Program-made: the position numbers and the translations under genes
Assembly: GCA_949281375.1 (NCBI GenBank)
Contig: CASDLT010000022.1
Coordinates: 62,001 to 126,000, forward strand
DNA length: 64,000 nt
DNA from: an uncultured Nitrosomonas sp.
GTDB lineage: Bacteria; Pseudomonadota; Gammaproteobacteria; Burkholderiales; Nitrosomonadaceae
Direction of reading: 5' to 3'
Notes under the pieces: model-generated
Told to the model about the DNA's origin: nothing
The model's input: only the letters and a program-made list of their open reading frames with translations
The model's database searches: none
Shown here: piece by piece, positions 17,193 to 25,820 of the stretch
How the letters are laid out: each line of letters begins with the position of its first letter
Position numbering within the stretch: position 1 is the stretch's first letter

Positions 17193-17540
17193 TTATTTCC
17201 GGACTTCCTTGAAGTGAATCATTGCGCCTCGTGCGGCCTTTCTTGCCGTATCATCGGCATCAAATTTTCCATTTTTGATGGCTTGCTCGAGGCTGACTAT
17301 GCCTACTGCCAGATGAATGCGATCTGCAGATGAAATATTATGTTGACTTTGTGCCATAAGCGCATGATTCTTTGCTGTTTCTGAATGCTTCGCGATGGTT
17401 TCTCCATCGTCCGCAACAACCGCGGCTTCCGCATAGCGAATGGCTTGATGCAAATGGTTTTCCACCCAGCATGCCGACAACCCGAACCAGGCAATAAGCC
17501 CCAACAAACCCAAATTCATCGCTTTGCATGCACGCATCAT
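17193..17540 (-). CDS. SmbP-like small metal-binding protein, probable lipoprotein
   Basis: The 115-residue protein resembles SmbP, the small periplasmic copper-binding protein first described in Nitrosomonas europaea: short helical repeats with spaced His and Ala, here HLHQAIRYAEAAV, ETIAKHSETAKNHAL and HLAVGIVSLEQAI. This copy has fewer His residues than I recall for SmbP. The N-terminus ends in a lipobox LSAC (about 21-24), so it may be anchored as a lipoprotein rather than soluble. Copper or other metal buffering is the suggested role. Resemblance is from memory of the family pattern, so the family call is moderate. Confidence 0.65.
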   Translation of the reverse strand: MMRACKAMNLGLLGLIAWFGLSACWVENHLHQAIRYAEAAVVADDGETIAKHSETAKNHALMAQSQHNISSADRIHLAVGIVSLEQAIKNGKFDADDTARKAARGAMIHFKEVRK

Positions 17541-17630
17541 TCAAATTCCCGCTTTTATCTGGCAATGGAGTCATTATAAAAATGCTTCATTAATGCAATG
17601 TCACAAAGAAATTGGCAAATACACCTCATT

Positions 17631-20600
17631 TCAAGCATGAACACTCTCCCACAGCTTTTGCAAACGCTTGACCGATACCGGATAAGGTGTCTTTAATTCC
17701 TGAGCAAAAAGAGAGACGCGCAGTTCTTCGATATGCCAGCGGAATGCCTCCAAATGTTCATCGGCCGTGCCGCTCGCGCGATGCTTTTGCAGACGTTGCA
17801 CATACTGTAGCCACAATGCATTGACCTCCCGGCTATTGGCTTCATCGCGGTAGGGATTATTGGCAAATTTGTCGATTCTTACTGACATGCCTCTGATGTA
17901 GCGAGCGAATTGCAGCAAATTTTGCCAGGATGTTTGACTGAGGAAGCCTGGATGAATCAAACTCTCGAGCTGTCCGGCCAATTCATTCTTGACTCTGCTG
18001 ATACGGACATGGCTCATTTTACCGATCAGAATCTGATATTCTGCACCTATTTCCTGCAACAGCCGCGCGAGCGCACCAACCGCATCGGGCAGGCGGCTTC
18101 TTGCCCGCTGACACTGCGCGGCAAATTCGGCCTCCGTGCGTGGCAGTGAGTCTTGATCTATAAAAGCCCGCTCAATGATGACATTGAGCATGTCCTGTTT
18201 CAGATCACCGGGCTGTATGCAGGCTGCCAATTGAAGACTGGCTTGCCTCAACCCCGGCAGGTTTTTTTCAAATTGCTTGAGCTGCTCCTTCAGCGTCAGA
18301 CACAACAATCGCCGCACTCCGGCACGCATTGCCGCGTTCGCAGCCGCTGGCGTATCGAACAAGCGGATCCCGGCGCTAACTTGTTGATCGATCAGCGCAG
18401 GATAGCCGGTCAGTTGTTGTCCATTGCGCTGAAAGATGATTTCTTCCGGCAAATCACCAAAATCCCAACATGTGATTTGATCCCGTTCGATATTGATTTT
18501 CTCGCTGGCGTCACCACGCGACACGAATGTCATTTGCGCGGCCTTACCTAATCGCGCCTGTAATTCCGGCAGATCGCGGCTCATCGCTATTTCTTCGCCC
18601 ACATCGTCGACGATCTGGATATTCATCAGCAAATGCGCGGGCATTTCCTGGGTTTGCCACGTTGCTGGCGGAATCGTCAGCGTGGTTTTTCTGAGCACGA
18701 ATGTCGCCAGCGCATCCAAAAGCGATTCTTGCAACTCGACGCGCGGTAGCGCTTGCAGGAATGCCGTGACCGTTTCGGGCAAAGGCACCAGCATGCGGCG
18801 AATCTGCTTCGGCAGCGCTTTGAGAAGCCAGGTGACTTTCTCGCGAATAAGCCCCGGCACCAAATAACCGATCTGTTTCGGATCCAGCCGATTTAATAAC
18901 GGCAATGGCACACGGACAGTCACGCCATCCATTGGATGACCGGGATCAAAACGGTACTTGAGCGGCAAAACACTGCCCTCCGGCAACACCAGCGTTTCGG
19001 GAAACTGCACGTCGGTGATGCTATCGGCTTGATGACGCATCAATGATTCACGATTCAGATACAGCAATCGCGGCTCTTGCTGCTCAGCCAGCTTACGCCA
19101 ATGTTCAAAACCAGCGCCGTTAGTGATCGTGGCCGGAATCAGCGCATCATAGAAAGCAAAAATCTCTTGCTCATCCACCAGAACATCCTGCCGCCGCGCC
19201 TTATGTTCGAGTTCTTCGATATCGTGAATGAGCGCTTGATTGTGCGCAAAAAAAGGCGCCGCCGTAATATATTCCCCAGCCACCAGCGCTGCGCGGATAA
19301 AAATTTCCCGCGCTTCCGGCGGATTGATCGGACCAAAATGCACCGGCCGTTTTTGCACGATCGTCAGGCCATACAGCGTGACTCGCTCGAAAGCCACCAC
19401 CTGCGCGCGTTTCTTTTCCCAATGCGGGTCGAAATACTGTTTTCTGCATAAATTCCCCGCCATCTTCTCCAGCCAGGAAGGCTCGATCCTGGCCACGCAG
19501 CGGGCGTACAGCTTGCTGGTTTCGACCAGCTCCGCTGCCACCACCCATTTGGCTTTGCCTTTTTTCAGCACGGACCCAGGGAAGATGGCGAATTTTATAC
19601 CGCGCGCTCCCAGATATTCACCGTCCTTTTCCGTGTTGAAGCCAATATTGCCCAATAATCCGGTCAGCAAGGCACGATGAATTTCCTCGAATTTGGCGGG
19701 TATTTCATTCGTCCTGAAGCCCAGCTCGCTCATCAATACTTGCAGTTGCCCATGAATTTCACGCCATTCCCGCAATCGCCGATAGGACAAAAATTGCTCG
19801 CGGCAATGCGCGATAAGTTTCCGGGTAGATTTCTTGTGCTTCAGCATTTCGTCGAAAAAATCCCACAGCTTCAGATACGCCATGAAATCCGAACGCTCAT
19901 CGATGAATCGCCGATGCGCAGCATCAGCCGTTGCCTGATGCTCGAATGGCCGGTCACGCGGGTCTTGCAAGCTCAGCGCCGACGCAATGATCAAGATTTC
20001 ATGCAGGCAATTTTCCTGTTTTGCGGCCAAGATCATGCGCGCAATTTTGGGGTCAATCGGAAATTTCGCCAAGCGCCAGCCAATAGCAGTCAATTGCCGG
20101 TTATCATCCACCGCGCCCAATTCCGCCAGCAACTGATAGCCATCGGTAATCATGCGGGGCGACGGCGGCTCTAAAAACGGAAAATTCTCGACATCGCCGA
20201 TTTTGAGCGATTGCATGCGTAAAATGACTGCTGCCAAGGACGAGCGCAGTATTTCCGGATCAGTGAATTCGGCGCGGCCCTTATAATCCAGCTCGGAATA
20301 CAACCGGATGCACACACCATTCGCGACACGGCCGCAGCGCCCGGCTCGTTGATTGGCCGATGCCTGCGAGATTTTTTCCACCAGCAGTTGTTCGACTTTG
20401 TTGCGATAACTGTAGCGATTGATGCGCGCCAGTCCGGTATCGATCACATAACGGATGCCCGGCACGGTCAATGAGGTTTCCGCGACATTCGTGGCAAGGA
20501 CGATGCGGCGTGTATTGCCGGACTGGAATACGCGTTCCTGCTCGGTAAACGACAACCGCGCAAACAACGGCAGAATTTCGACACCGAGAAAGCCCGACCG

Positions 20601-21437
20601 GGCGCGATCAAAATGATGCTTGCGAAGCGTTTCTGTCGTTTCACGAATCTCCCGTTCGCCGGGTAAAAATATCAGGATGTCGCCTGGTCCGGTCGCGATC
20701 AGTTCATCGACCGCATTGACGATGGCCCGCTGACAATCCTCCTCCTCATCGTCATCCACGCCAACCGGACGATAAAATACCTCAACTGGGTACATCCGCC
20801 CGGTCACCTCAATCACTGGCGCATCGTTGAAATGCTCGGAGAAGCGCTGGGCATCGATGGTCGCTGACGTGACGATCACTTTCAGATCCGGGCGCTGCGG
20901 CAGCAATTGCCGCAGATAACCCAGCAAGAAATCTATGTTCAGGCTGCGCTCGTGCGCTTCGTCGATGATCAGCGTGTCATATGCTTGCAGCAATGGATCG
21001 CCCTGCGTTTCCGCCAGCAAGATGCCATCCGTCATCAGCTTGATATAACTGTCCGTGCTGGTTTTGTCGGAAAAACGCACTTTGTAGCCTACCGTCCCCC
21101 CCAGCGGACTATTCAACTCTGCCGCAATCCGCGCCGCCACGGTACGCGCTGCTATACGCCGCGGCTGGGTATGACCGATCAAGCCATGCACGCCACGCTT
21201 GAGTTCCAGGCAGATTTTCGGAATCTGCGTCGTCTTGCCTGAACCCGTTTCACCACAGATAATCACTACCTGATGTTGCTCAATCGCGCGCTTGATCTCG
21301 TCGCGACGGGCATTGACCGGTAGATGTTCCTCGTATGTCGGAAAAGGCATGTGAGCAAGCCGTTTGGCGATCAATTCGGGAGGGAATTTTTTCATAGAAA
21401 TTTTGATATCAGATCCATTGTGATTAATTTTTACCAA
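17631..21437 (-). CDS. hrpA: ATP-dependent RNA helicase HrpA (DEAH box)
   Basis: The 1268-residue protein has motif I GETGSGKTTQIP (about 62-73), the DEAH box in IIDEAHERSLN, SAT in VTSATIDAQRF, and motif VI QRAGRCGR, followed by HA2, OB and the C-terminal DUF3418-type region seen in HrpA. HrpA acts on RNA, including mRNA processing and rescue of stalled ribosomes. Length agrees with the family (about 1300 residues). The chosen first codon is TTG; ATG at 21395 (MKKFPP) is an equally good start, and neither has a strong Shine-Dalgarno sequence. It stands alone. Confidence 0.93.
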   Translation of the reverse strand: MVKINHNGSDIKISMKKFPPELIAKRLAHMPFPTYEEHLPVNARRDEIKRAIEQHQVVIICGETGSGKTTQIPKICLELKRGVHGLIGHTQPRRIAARTVAARIAAELNSPLGGTVGYKVRFSDKTSTDSYIKLMTDGILLAETQGDPLLQAYDTLIIDEAHERSLNIDFLLGYLRQLLPQRPDLKVIVTSATIDAQRFSEHFNDAPVIEVTGRMYPVEVFYRPVGVDDDEEEDCQRAIVNAVDELIATGPGDILIFLPGEREIRETTETLRKHHFDRARSGFLGVEILPLFARLSFTEQERVFQSGNTRRIVLATNVAETSLTVPGIRYVIDTGLARINRYSYRNKVEQLLVEKISQASANQRAGRCGRVANGVCIRLYSELDYKGRAEFTDPEILRSSLAAVILRMQSLKIGDVENFPFLEPPSPRMITDGYQLLAELGAVDDNRQLTAIGWRLAKFPIDPKIARMILAAKQENCLHEILIIASALSLQDPRDRPFEHQATADAAHRRFIDERSDFMAYLKLWDFFDEMLKHKKSTRKLIAHCREQFLSYRRLREWREIHGQLQVLMSELGFRTNEIPAKFEEIHRALLTGLLGNIGFNTEKDGEYLGARGIKFAIFPGSVLKKGKAKWVVAAELVETSKLYARCVARIEPSWLEKMAGNLCRKQYFDPHWEKKRAQVVAFERVTLYGLTIVQKRPVHFGPINPPEAREIFIRAALVAGEYITAAPFFAHNQALIHDIEELEHKARRQDVLVDEQEIFAFYDALIPATITNGAGFEHWRKLAEQQEPRLLYLNRESLMRHQADSITDVQFPETLVLPEGSVLPLKYRFDPGHPMDGVTVRVPLPLLNRLDPKQIGYLVPGLIREKVTWLLKALPKQIRRMLVPLPETVTAFLQALPRVELQESLLDALATFVLRKTTLTIPPATWQTQEMPAHLLMNIQIVDDVGEEIAMSRDLPELQARLGKAAQMTFVSRGDASEKINIERDQITCWDFGDLPEEIIFQRNGQQLTGYPALIDQQVSAGIRLFDTPAAANAAMRAGVRRLLCLTLKEQLKQFEKNLPGLRQASLQLAACIQPGDLKQDMLNVIIERAFIDQDSLPRTEAEFAAQCQRARSRLPDAVGALARLLQEIGAEYQILIGKMSHVRISRVKNELAGQLESLIHPGFLSQTSWQNLLQFARYIRGMSVRIDKFANNPYRDEANSREVNALWLQYVQRLQKHRASGTADEHLEAFRWHIEELRVSLFAQELKTPYPVSVKRLQKLWESVHA

Positions 21438-21873
21438 TGATCTGGAGGCCGAGAATAGCTTACAGCGCTAATTTAAAAAACATGCTGAAAATCTTTTATG
21501 CTGATACGCAATAACTTGATATTTTAATCAAATCCATACCCAAATATGAGGTTCATATGAAACAGAGTGTTCATGGGCTAGGTAAAACTTTACAACTCCA
21601 CCCTAATCACGCTTATCTCAGCCTGATGACGTTAGGCATGAAAAAATACCGGCGATCTGAGTTAACTCTAAAAGTTTCATAATAATGACCGTATTAACCA
21701 TGTAGGCCAATATCAAAACCATAGTCTGGCTCACAATTAAGAGAAAGATTCACTGAGTGAAAAAAGATTCATCGCGAAACGACATGGAATCATCTGAATT
21801 CAAAAAAGTAACTCGAATCAGCAATCTCAACATTGAACATAAGCACAAATTAATTAAATCATAGGAAGAAATC
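21438..21873. other. Mostly non-coding gap with one candidate small gene
   Basis: Apart from the 41-codon reading frame listed separately, I see no gene here. The region separates hrpA (leftward) from the small membrane-protein gene (rightward) and should hold both promoters. Confidence 0.4.
21557..21682 (+). CDS. Candidate small protein, 41 residues
   Basis: An ATG at 21557 is preceded by GAGG (21548-21551) at a spacing of five bases and opens a 41-codon frame ending in tandem TAA codons. The peptide is basic and contains HAYLSLMTLGMKKYRRSE. I do not recognise it. The ribosome-binding site is the only support, and the frame could be a chance one or the remnant of a larger gene. Confidence 0.25.
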   Translation: MKQSVHGLGKTLQLHPNHAYLSLMTLGMKKYRRSELTLKVS

Positions 21874-22221
21874 ATGGAATTTTTGCTGATCTATTCAGTA
21901 TTTCTGATAATCGTATTAACTCCATCCCTACAAATCTTCCGATCTCGAGCTATCGCGGGCTGGACAAAAACTGCTTGGGTTGTCGGTTCTGCTATTTCTG
22001 TTTTCATCCCGGCTATGCTGGTGTCAATCTGCCTGGTAATTGCGATAAAATTTTTAAACTATGAGATCACAGCCAAAGGCTTACTGTTTGGACCAGAGGC
22101 AATTATCTTTTGGATTGCAAATATCTTAAGTTTCTCGCTCCCATGGATTGTTTATTCCAAATTCAAGTCGACCATCAATAAAAAAACCGCGTTAATTTGG
22201 AATAGCAATACCGCTTTATAA
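21874..22221 (+). CDS. Small hypothetical membrane protein
   Basis: The 115-residue protein has three clear hydrophobic segments (about 3-19, 35-60 and 73-95) separated by short basic loops, with a lysine-rich end, so it is probably an inner-membrane protein. An AGGAAG lies about eight bases before the ATG. I do not recognise a family. It is followed directly by what looks like a degraded restriction-modification gene fragment, so this corner may be an old insertion site. Confidence 0.55.
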   Translation: MEFLLIYSVFLIIVLTPSLQIFRSRAIAGWTKTAWVVGSAISVFIPAMLVSICLVIAIKFLNYEITAKGLLFGPEAIIFWIANILSFSLPWIVYSKFKSTINKKTALIWNSNTAL

Positions 22222-22354
22222 CTCCGGCCTTGATCAACCAACGCACCTGCGAACTGTCGCATGACGAAATTCAGAAAATCGCCGATCATTACCAAGTCCT
22301 GATGTTCAGCCCATCCATTCCCTGCCGTAGAGGCGCGTTGTATGCGCCTCTATG
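22221..22354 (+). pseudogene. Possible remnant of a type I restriction methylase (hsdM) 3' end
   Basis: One frame reads RTCELSHDEIQKIADHY (22242-22292) before running into a palindromic repeat and a stop. This resembles the RELT-DDIQKIADTYHAW segment near the C-terminus of HsdM methylase subunits. There is no start codon or upstream domain, so at most a fragment remains. The similarity covers under 20 residues and may be accidental. Confidence 0.25.
22328..22352. repeat. Perfect 9-bp inverted repeat, REP-like
   Basis: TAGAGGCGC (22328-22336), a seven-base loop, then GCGCCTCTA (22344-22352). The stem is GC-rich and lies between the small membrane protein and yaeQ, whose transcripts converge. 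There is no T-run, so it is not a classical terminator. Its look is that of an intergenic palindromic repeat. Confidence 0.5.
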
Positions 22355-22485
22355 AGAATTTAGCCCGTCGGAGAAATGGATTCCCAATTTAAGGACAGAT
22401 GCCTTGGGAATTATTTTCGAGCCATCAACCTGTCTTCTGCACCGTGATAGACTCACAATCGGTCTGACCGGAATCTTGAAACTCA

Positions 22486-23019
22486 TCATTCCTTCAAGAT
22501 TATCCAGTTCAATTCACATTCACCGGATTCCGTAGCCACAAAAGCTGATTCTTCTGTGATCGTCACGGAGAAATCCATTGTGCGCTGCACCAGTTTGGCC
22601 AGCGCTTGAATGTCTGGCCACGGAAACTGAACTATCGACGCGGTCAATGGGCTGAGCTTTGTTTGTTCCTGCAGCCACCAGACATTCGATTTGGAATTGA
22701 AGCTATACACTTTGACCATTTGCGCGATCCGCGTGGCCTTTTTGATTCGATCCGGCGCAGGTTCCCCGATATCGATCCACAGGGCAATCTGGCCATCGAG
22801 CGTATGCGCCCAGAGATCGGGTTCTTCTGCGGTACTCAATCCTTTTGTGAGCATCAGGGTTTCCTGCGCATTGAGACAGAATGCCAGCATGCGCACCATC
22901 ATGCGTTCGAGCGTCTCGGAGGGATGCTGGGCAACGGTCAAATTGAGCGTATCGTAATGATTGCGGTTGAGATCAGTCAGCGCAATTTTAAATTTATAAA
23001 TGGTCGGTTTTAACGCCAC
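22486..23019 (-). CDS. YaeQ family protein
   Basis: The 177-residue protein matches the YaeQ family from its N-terminus (PTIYKFKIALTDLNRNHYD), with the conserved HPSETLERMMVRMLAF and the acidic EPDLWAHTLDGQIALWIDIGEP region, which here is quoted as DGQIALWIDIGEP. The fold is related to PD-(D/E)XK nucleases but the role is unknown; an E. coli homologue was once linked to RfaH-type suppression. The start is GTG at 23019, with GGATGA upstream. A glutathione transferase gene precedes it on the same strand. Confidence 0.9.
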   Translation of the reverse strand: MALKPTIYKFKIALTDLNRNHYDTLNLTVAQHPSETLERMMVRMLAFCLNAQETLMLTKGLSTAEEPDLWAHTLDGQIALWIDIGEPAPDRIKKATRIAQMVKVYSFNSKSNVWWLQEQTKLSPLTASIVQFPWPDIQALAKLVQRTMDFSVTITEESAFVATESGECELNWIILKE

Positions 23020-23107
23020 TGGTTCATCCAGAAAATCATGCCTGAAAACAAGCCTTTTGGTTTAGTTGTGAAGATTGACAGTGTCAACGTACTGAAGATT
23101 TTTCCAT

Positions 23108-23716
23108 TCAATCGGCTTCTTTCTGCATGATGCCTTGAAATAATTCTGACGCGGTCAACTGATGCAGCCATCGGATCAAATGAGAATACTTCGACGCATA
23201 GAACCAATCCGGATTGACATTGCTGAATTGCCGGATGAAAGGGAAAATCGCCATGTCCGCAAGCGTATACCGTCCTGCCAGCAGATGACCATCCTGTTCC
23301 AGACGAGACTCCAATTCCGCCAGAAAAGGTTCGGCCTGCTCACGGTAATAGGCTTCGGAATGCTGCGGATAACGCACGGCGTATTTATATAGATCCAGCT
23401 TTGGCTTGAACCATTCATCATTGCGTCGAATCAGCGCCATCATATCCGCCATGATTGTCTGGTCGGCATCCAGCCAGCGTTCAGGATCATGTTGTGCCAA
23501 CGCCCAACGCATGATGTCGAGGCTTTGCTCCAGCACCTGTCCATCGGCGAATCGCAATACCGGCACGGTGCCTTTCGGTGAGCATTCCAGCATCTCCTTG
23601 GGCTTGGCACGCAAGCTGACTTCTTGCATTTCTACCATCACCCCACTGATCTTGATCGCCAATCGCGCGCGAATGGCAAACGGGCAGCGGCGGAAGCTAT
23701 AGAGCAACGGTTTCAT
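23108..23716 (-). CDS. Glutathione S-transferase family protein
   Basis: The 202-residue protein has a thioredoxin-like N-terminal half (about 1-75) starting PLLYSFRRCPFAIRARLA, with a Cys at the active-site position and KGTVPVL and QSLDIM for glutathione binding. The helical C-terminal half carries LAGRYTLADMAIFPFIRQF, the usual GST helix signature. The CPF motif resembles glutaredoxin-2/omega-type transferases that carry out thiol exchange. The natural substrate is unknown. Start ATG at 23716; yaeQ follows 88 bp downstream. Confidence 0.87.
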   Translation of the reverse strand: MKPLLYSFRRCPFAIRARLAIKISGVMVEMQEVSLRAKPKEMLECSPKGTVPVLRFADGQVLEQSLDIMRWALAQHDPERWLDADQTIMADMMALIRRNDEWFKPKLDLYKYAVRYPQHSEAYYREQAEPFLAELESRLEQDGHLLAGRYTLADMAIFPFIRQFSNVNPDWFYASKYSHLIRWLHQLTASELFQGIMQKEAD

Positions 23717-23746
23717 TTCGACGGAAAATTTTTATCGGTAAGAGAA

Positions 23747-24535
23747 TTATGTCGCGGCTCTGTTCTGATCGCGGTGTTTTTTGATCAGATCATACGCAAT
23801 CTGAACTTCCTTGGCTTGTTCGGTCGACACATTGATCATTTCCTCGGGCACGCCCTGCCCCATCAATTTATCAGGGTGATATTGGCTCATCAGCTTACGA
23901 TAAGCACGCTTGACTTCCTGATCGCTGCTGTCCTTATTGACGCCCAAGGCACGATACGCATCGTCCAGTGCATTCACCGACGTGCTTCGGCCTGCCGCAA
24001 AATGGGTTTGATTCGACACCATGTCAAGTAACTGCGCAAATGCCGCGGGAGGGTAACCCAAGCGTCCTGCAATCTCCCTCAACAGCTCTTCTTCGGCCGC
24101 ATTCAGGTCGCCATCCGACAATCCCATGATGATGAGATAGATCAGCAGCATTTGTTTCAAATTAGCCGAATAGCCGCATACAGTCACAAATGCATCGATC
24201 GTTGAGTGAATGTCGTAACCTGGAGAAGCGCCCTGCTTGAACCATCCGATCGCTCTCAAACGATGGTCGGGCGTCATGCCGAGTTTCTGCATGAATTGTT
24301 CGACATGCGATACTTCGCTTTCGGATACCCGGCCATCGGATTTCGCCAATTTACCCATCAAAACAAACACAGTTTCGAGGAAAACCGATTGGCGCTTGGC
24401 GACATTAAATGGATTCATGCCGCCAGAGCCGAATGCCCGGAACCGGTCGATGAAACTTCCAATGAAATAGCCGAGGAATATTCCGATAAAACCAAAAATA
24501 TAGAAGCCTACTATGGCGCCGAGTAATCTAAACAC
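23747..24535 (-). CDS. djlA: Co-chaperone DjlA-like (TerB plus J domain)
   Basis: The 262-residue protein has a single N-terminal membrane segment (about 5-30, glycine-rich as in DjlA), a TerB-like domain (about 50-165) and a C-terminal J domain (about 190-258) with the HPD tripeptide in YHPDKL. DjlA is an inner-membrane DnaK partner linked to envelope stress signalling. The start codon is GTG at 24535 with GGAA upstream. It stands 244 bp downstream of bolA, and a rightward terminator lies in the gap. Confidence 0.9.
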   Translation of the reverse strand: MFRLLGAIVGFYIFGFIGIFLGYFIGSFIDRFRAFGSGGMNPFNVAKRQSVFLETVFVLMGKLAKSDGRVSESEVSHVEQFMQKLGMTPDHRLRAIGWFKQGASPGYDIHSTIDAFVTVCGYSANLKQMLLIYLIIMGLSDGDLNAAEEELLREIAGRLGYPPAAFAQLLDMVSNQTHFAAGRSTSVNALDDAYRALGVNKDSSDQEVKRAYRKLMSQYHPDKLMGQGVPEEMINVSTEQAKEVQIAYDLIKKHRDQNRAAT

Positions 24536-24621
24536 TACAATTCCAAATCAAATAAAAATGGCCAGAGGACGTCCAAGGAAATTTCCAGTTCGTTTTGTTG
24601 CTTGTATTTCGTGATTGATGA

Positions 24622-24636
24622 ATGCCCCTGGGGCAT
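24622..24636. repeat. Near-continuous palindrome ATGCCCC-T-GGGGCAT
   Basis: A 15-base palindrome with a single central base lies 24 bases before the rightward terminator. It could form part of a small transcript with that terminator or be an operator. Confidence 0.4.
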
Positions 24637-24659
24637 CGTGAAAAAACATATGTGATCAA

Positions 24660-24681
24660 CCCCGTTTAAAGGGGCCTTTTT
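24660..24681 (+). terminator. Rightward intrinsic terminator in the bolA-djlA gap
   Basis: CCCC (24660-24663), loop GTTTAAA, GGGG (24671-24674), then CC and five T (24677-24681). The T-run follows the stem on the plus strand, yet both flanking genes read leftward. It may end a small unannotated plus-strand RNA. Confidence 0.5.
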
Positions 24682-24778
24682 GTATTACATTCAAACATGT
24701 TCACTAGTAATTAAAACTGCGTACATTAACGTCGACTTCGCTGACCTGTCTGTCGTCCGTCCCCTTCATTAAGTTTTT

Positions 24779-25021
24779 CTACGACCGGTGCGCCCATTGC
24801 TCTGGCGTCAATGTTTTCATCGATAACGCATGGATTTCCTGTTTCATGCGATCTCCCAAAGACTTGTATACCATTTGGTGCTGCTGCACAGTATTCTTAC
24901 CGACGAACTGCGCGCTGACGATAAGGGCTTCGAAATGTCGCCCGTCATCCCCCTCGACCTGCACATGCTCGCACGGTAGCGCCGATTCAATGTACGTTTT
25001 TACACTTTCTGCAGTAAGCAT
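24779..25021 (-). CDS. BolA/IbaG family protein
   Basis: The 80-residue protein is a short BolA type: LTAESVKTYIESALPCEHVQV at the start, then the conserved GRHFEALIVSAQFVGK and HQMVYKSLGDRM segments with the helix-turn-helix-like H-x-VY motif. BolA proteins bind [2Fe-2S] clusters together with monothiol glutaredoxins; the IbaG subtype sits next to mla genes, as here. An AGGAGA precedes the ATG. In many proteobacteria murA follows; here djlA does. Confidence 0.9.
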   Translation of the reverse strand: MLTAESVKTYIESALPCEHVQVEGDDGRHFEALIVSAQFVGKNTVQQHQMVYKSLGDRMKQEIHALSMKTLTPEQWAHRS

Positions 25022-25064
25022 TTCAATTCTCCTGTATGCGTTATATTCAATGTGTTGAGTTTTT

Positions 25065-25820
25065 CTAGTGCCGCAATTTATAGCCTTTTTTAAGCAATTG
25101 AATAGCCAGCATCGAAATCATAAGCAGGCATATTGCCACAATCGCCAAACTTATATAAGGCGAAATATCGGATATGCCAAAAAAGCCGTAGCGGAATCCA
25201 TCGATCATATAGAAGAATGGATTAAGATGAGATAAATACTGCCACTCAACCGGCAACGAATGGATGGTATAAAAAACCCCCGACAAAAATGTCAGGGGCA
25301 GAATGATGAAATTCTGGAATGCGGCCAGTTCATCAAACTTATCCGCCCAGATGCCAGCAATCAATCCGAGCGCGCCCAGAATCGCACTGCCGAGCACCAC
25401 GAACAGCAAGGCCCATACTGGCAACTGCAAGGGAATATCGAAGAAAATCAGCGTCACGATATAAACGCCCAGCCCAACCAGCAATCCCCGGGCAATCGAT
25501 GCCAGAATATATGCCAGAAAAATCGCCTGATACGATAGCGGTGACAATAAAATGAACACGATATTGCCGCTGATCTTGGATTGAATGATGCTGGATGAAG
25601 AATTGGCAAACGCGTTTTGAATGACTGCCATCATCACCAACCCAGGAATCAGAAAAGTTGTATACGGAACTTGTGGATACACTTCGACATGCGCCTCCAG
25701 AACATGGAAGAAAATCAGCAGATACAATAATGTAGACACCATTGGCGCCATAATCGTCTGAAAGCCGACTTTCCAGAAACGAAGCAGTTCCTTGTAGAGC
25801 AATGTAAAAAAACCGGTCAT
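25065..25820 (-). CDS. yadH: ABC transporter permease (YadH-like, ABC-2 type)
   Basis: The 251-residue inner-membrane protein has six hydrophobic segments and the ABC-2 pattern FLIPGLVMMAVIQNAFAN and PLTFLSGVFYTIHSLP. It matches YadH, which pairs with the ATPase YadG in a two-gene exporter of unknown substrate. Its ATG overlaps the yadG stop (ATGA). Position between mlaB and bolA is common in betaproteobacteria and suggests an envelope role. Confidence 0.88.
   Translation of the reverse strand: MTGFFTLLYKELLRFWKVGFQTIMAPMVSTLLYLLIFFHVLEAHVEVYPQVPYTTFLIPGLVMMAVIQNAFANSSSSIIQSKISGNIVFILLSPLSYQAIFLAYILASIARGLLVGLGVYIVTLIFFDIPLQLPVWALLFVVLGSAILGALGLIAGIWADKFDELAAFQNFIILPLTFLSGVFYTIHSLPVEWQYLSHLNPFFYMIDGFRYGFFGISDISPYISLAIVAICLLMISMLAIQLLKKGYKLRH

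Noticed and set aside
18153..20174. Several plus-strand frames within hrpA
   Set aside because: They are antisense to a complete, motif-rich helicase gene.
22289..22489. Minus-strand frame of 66 codons
   Set aside because: It includes the palindromic repeat and has no start signal or known motif.
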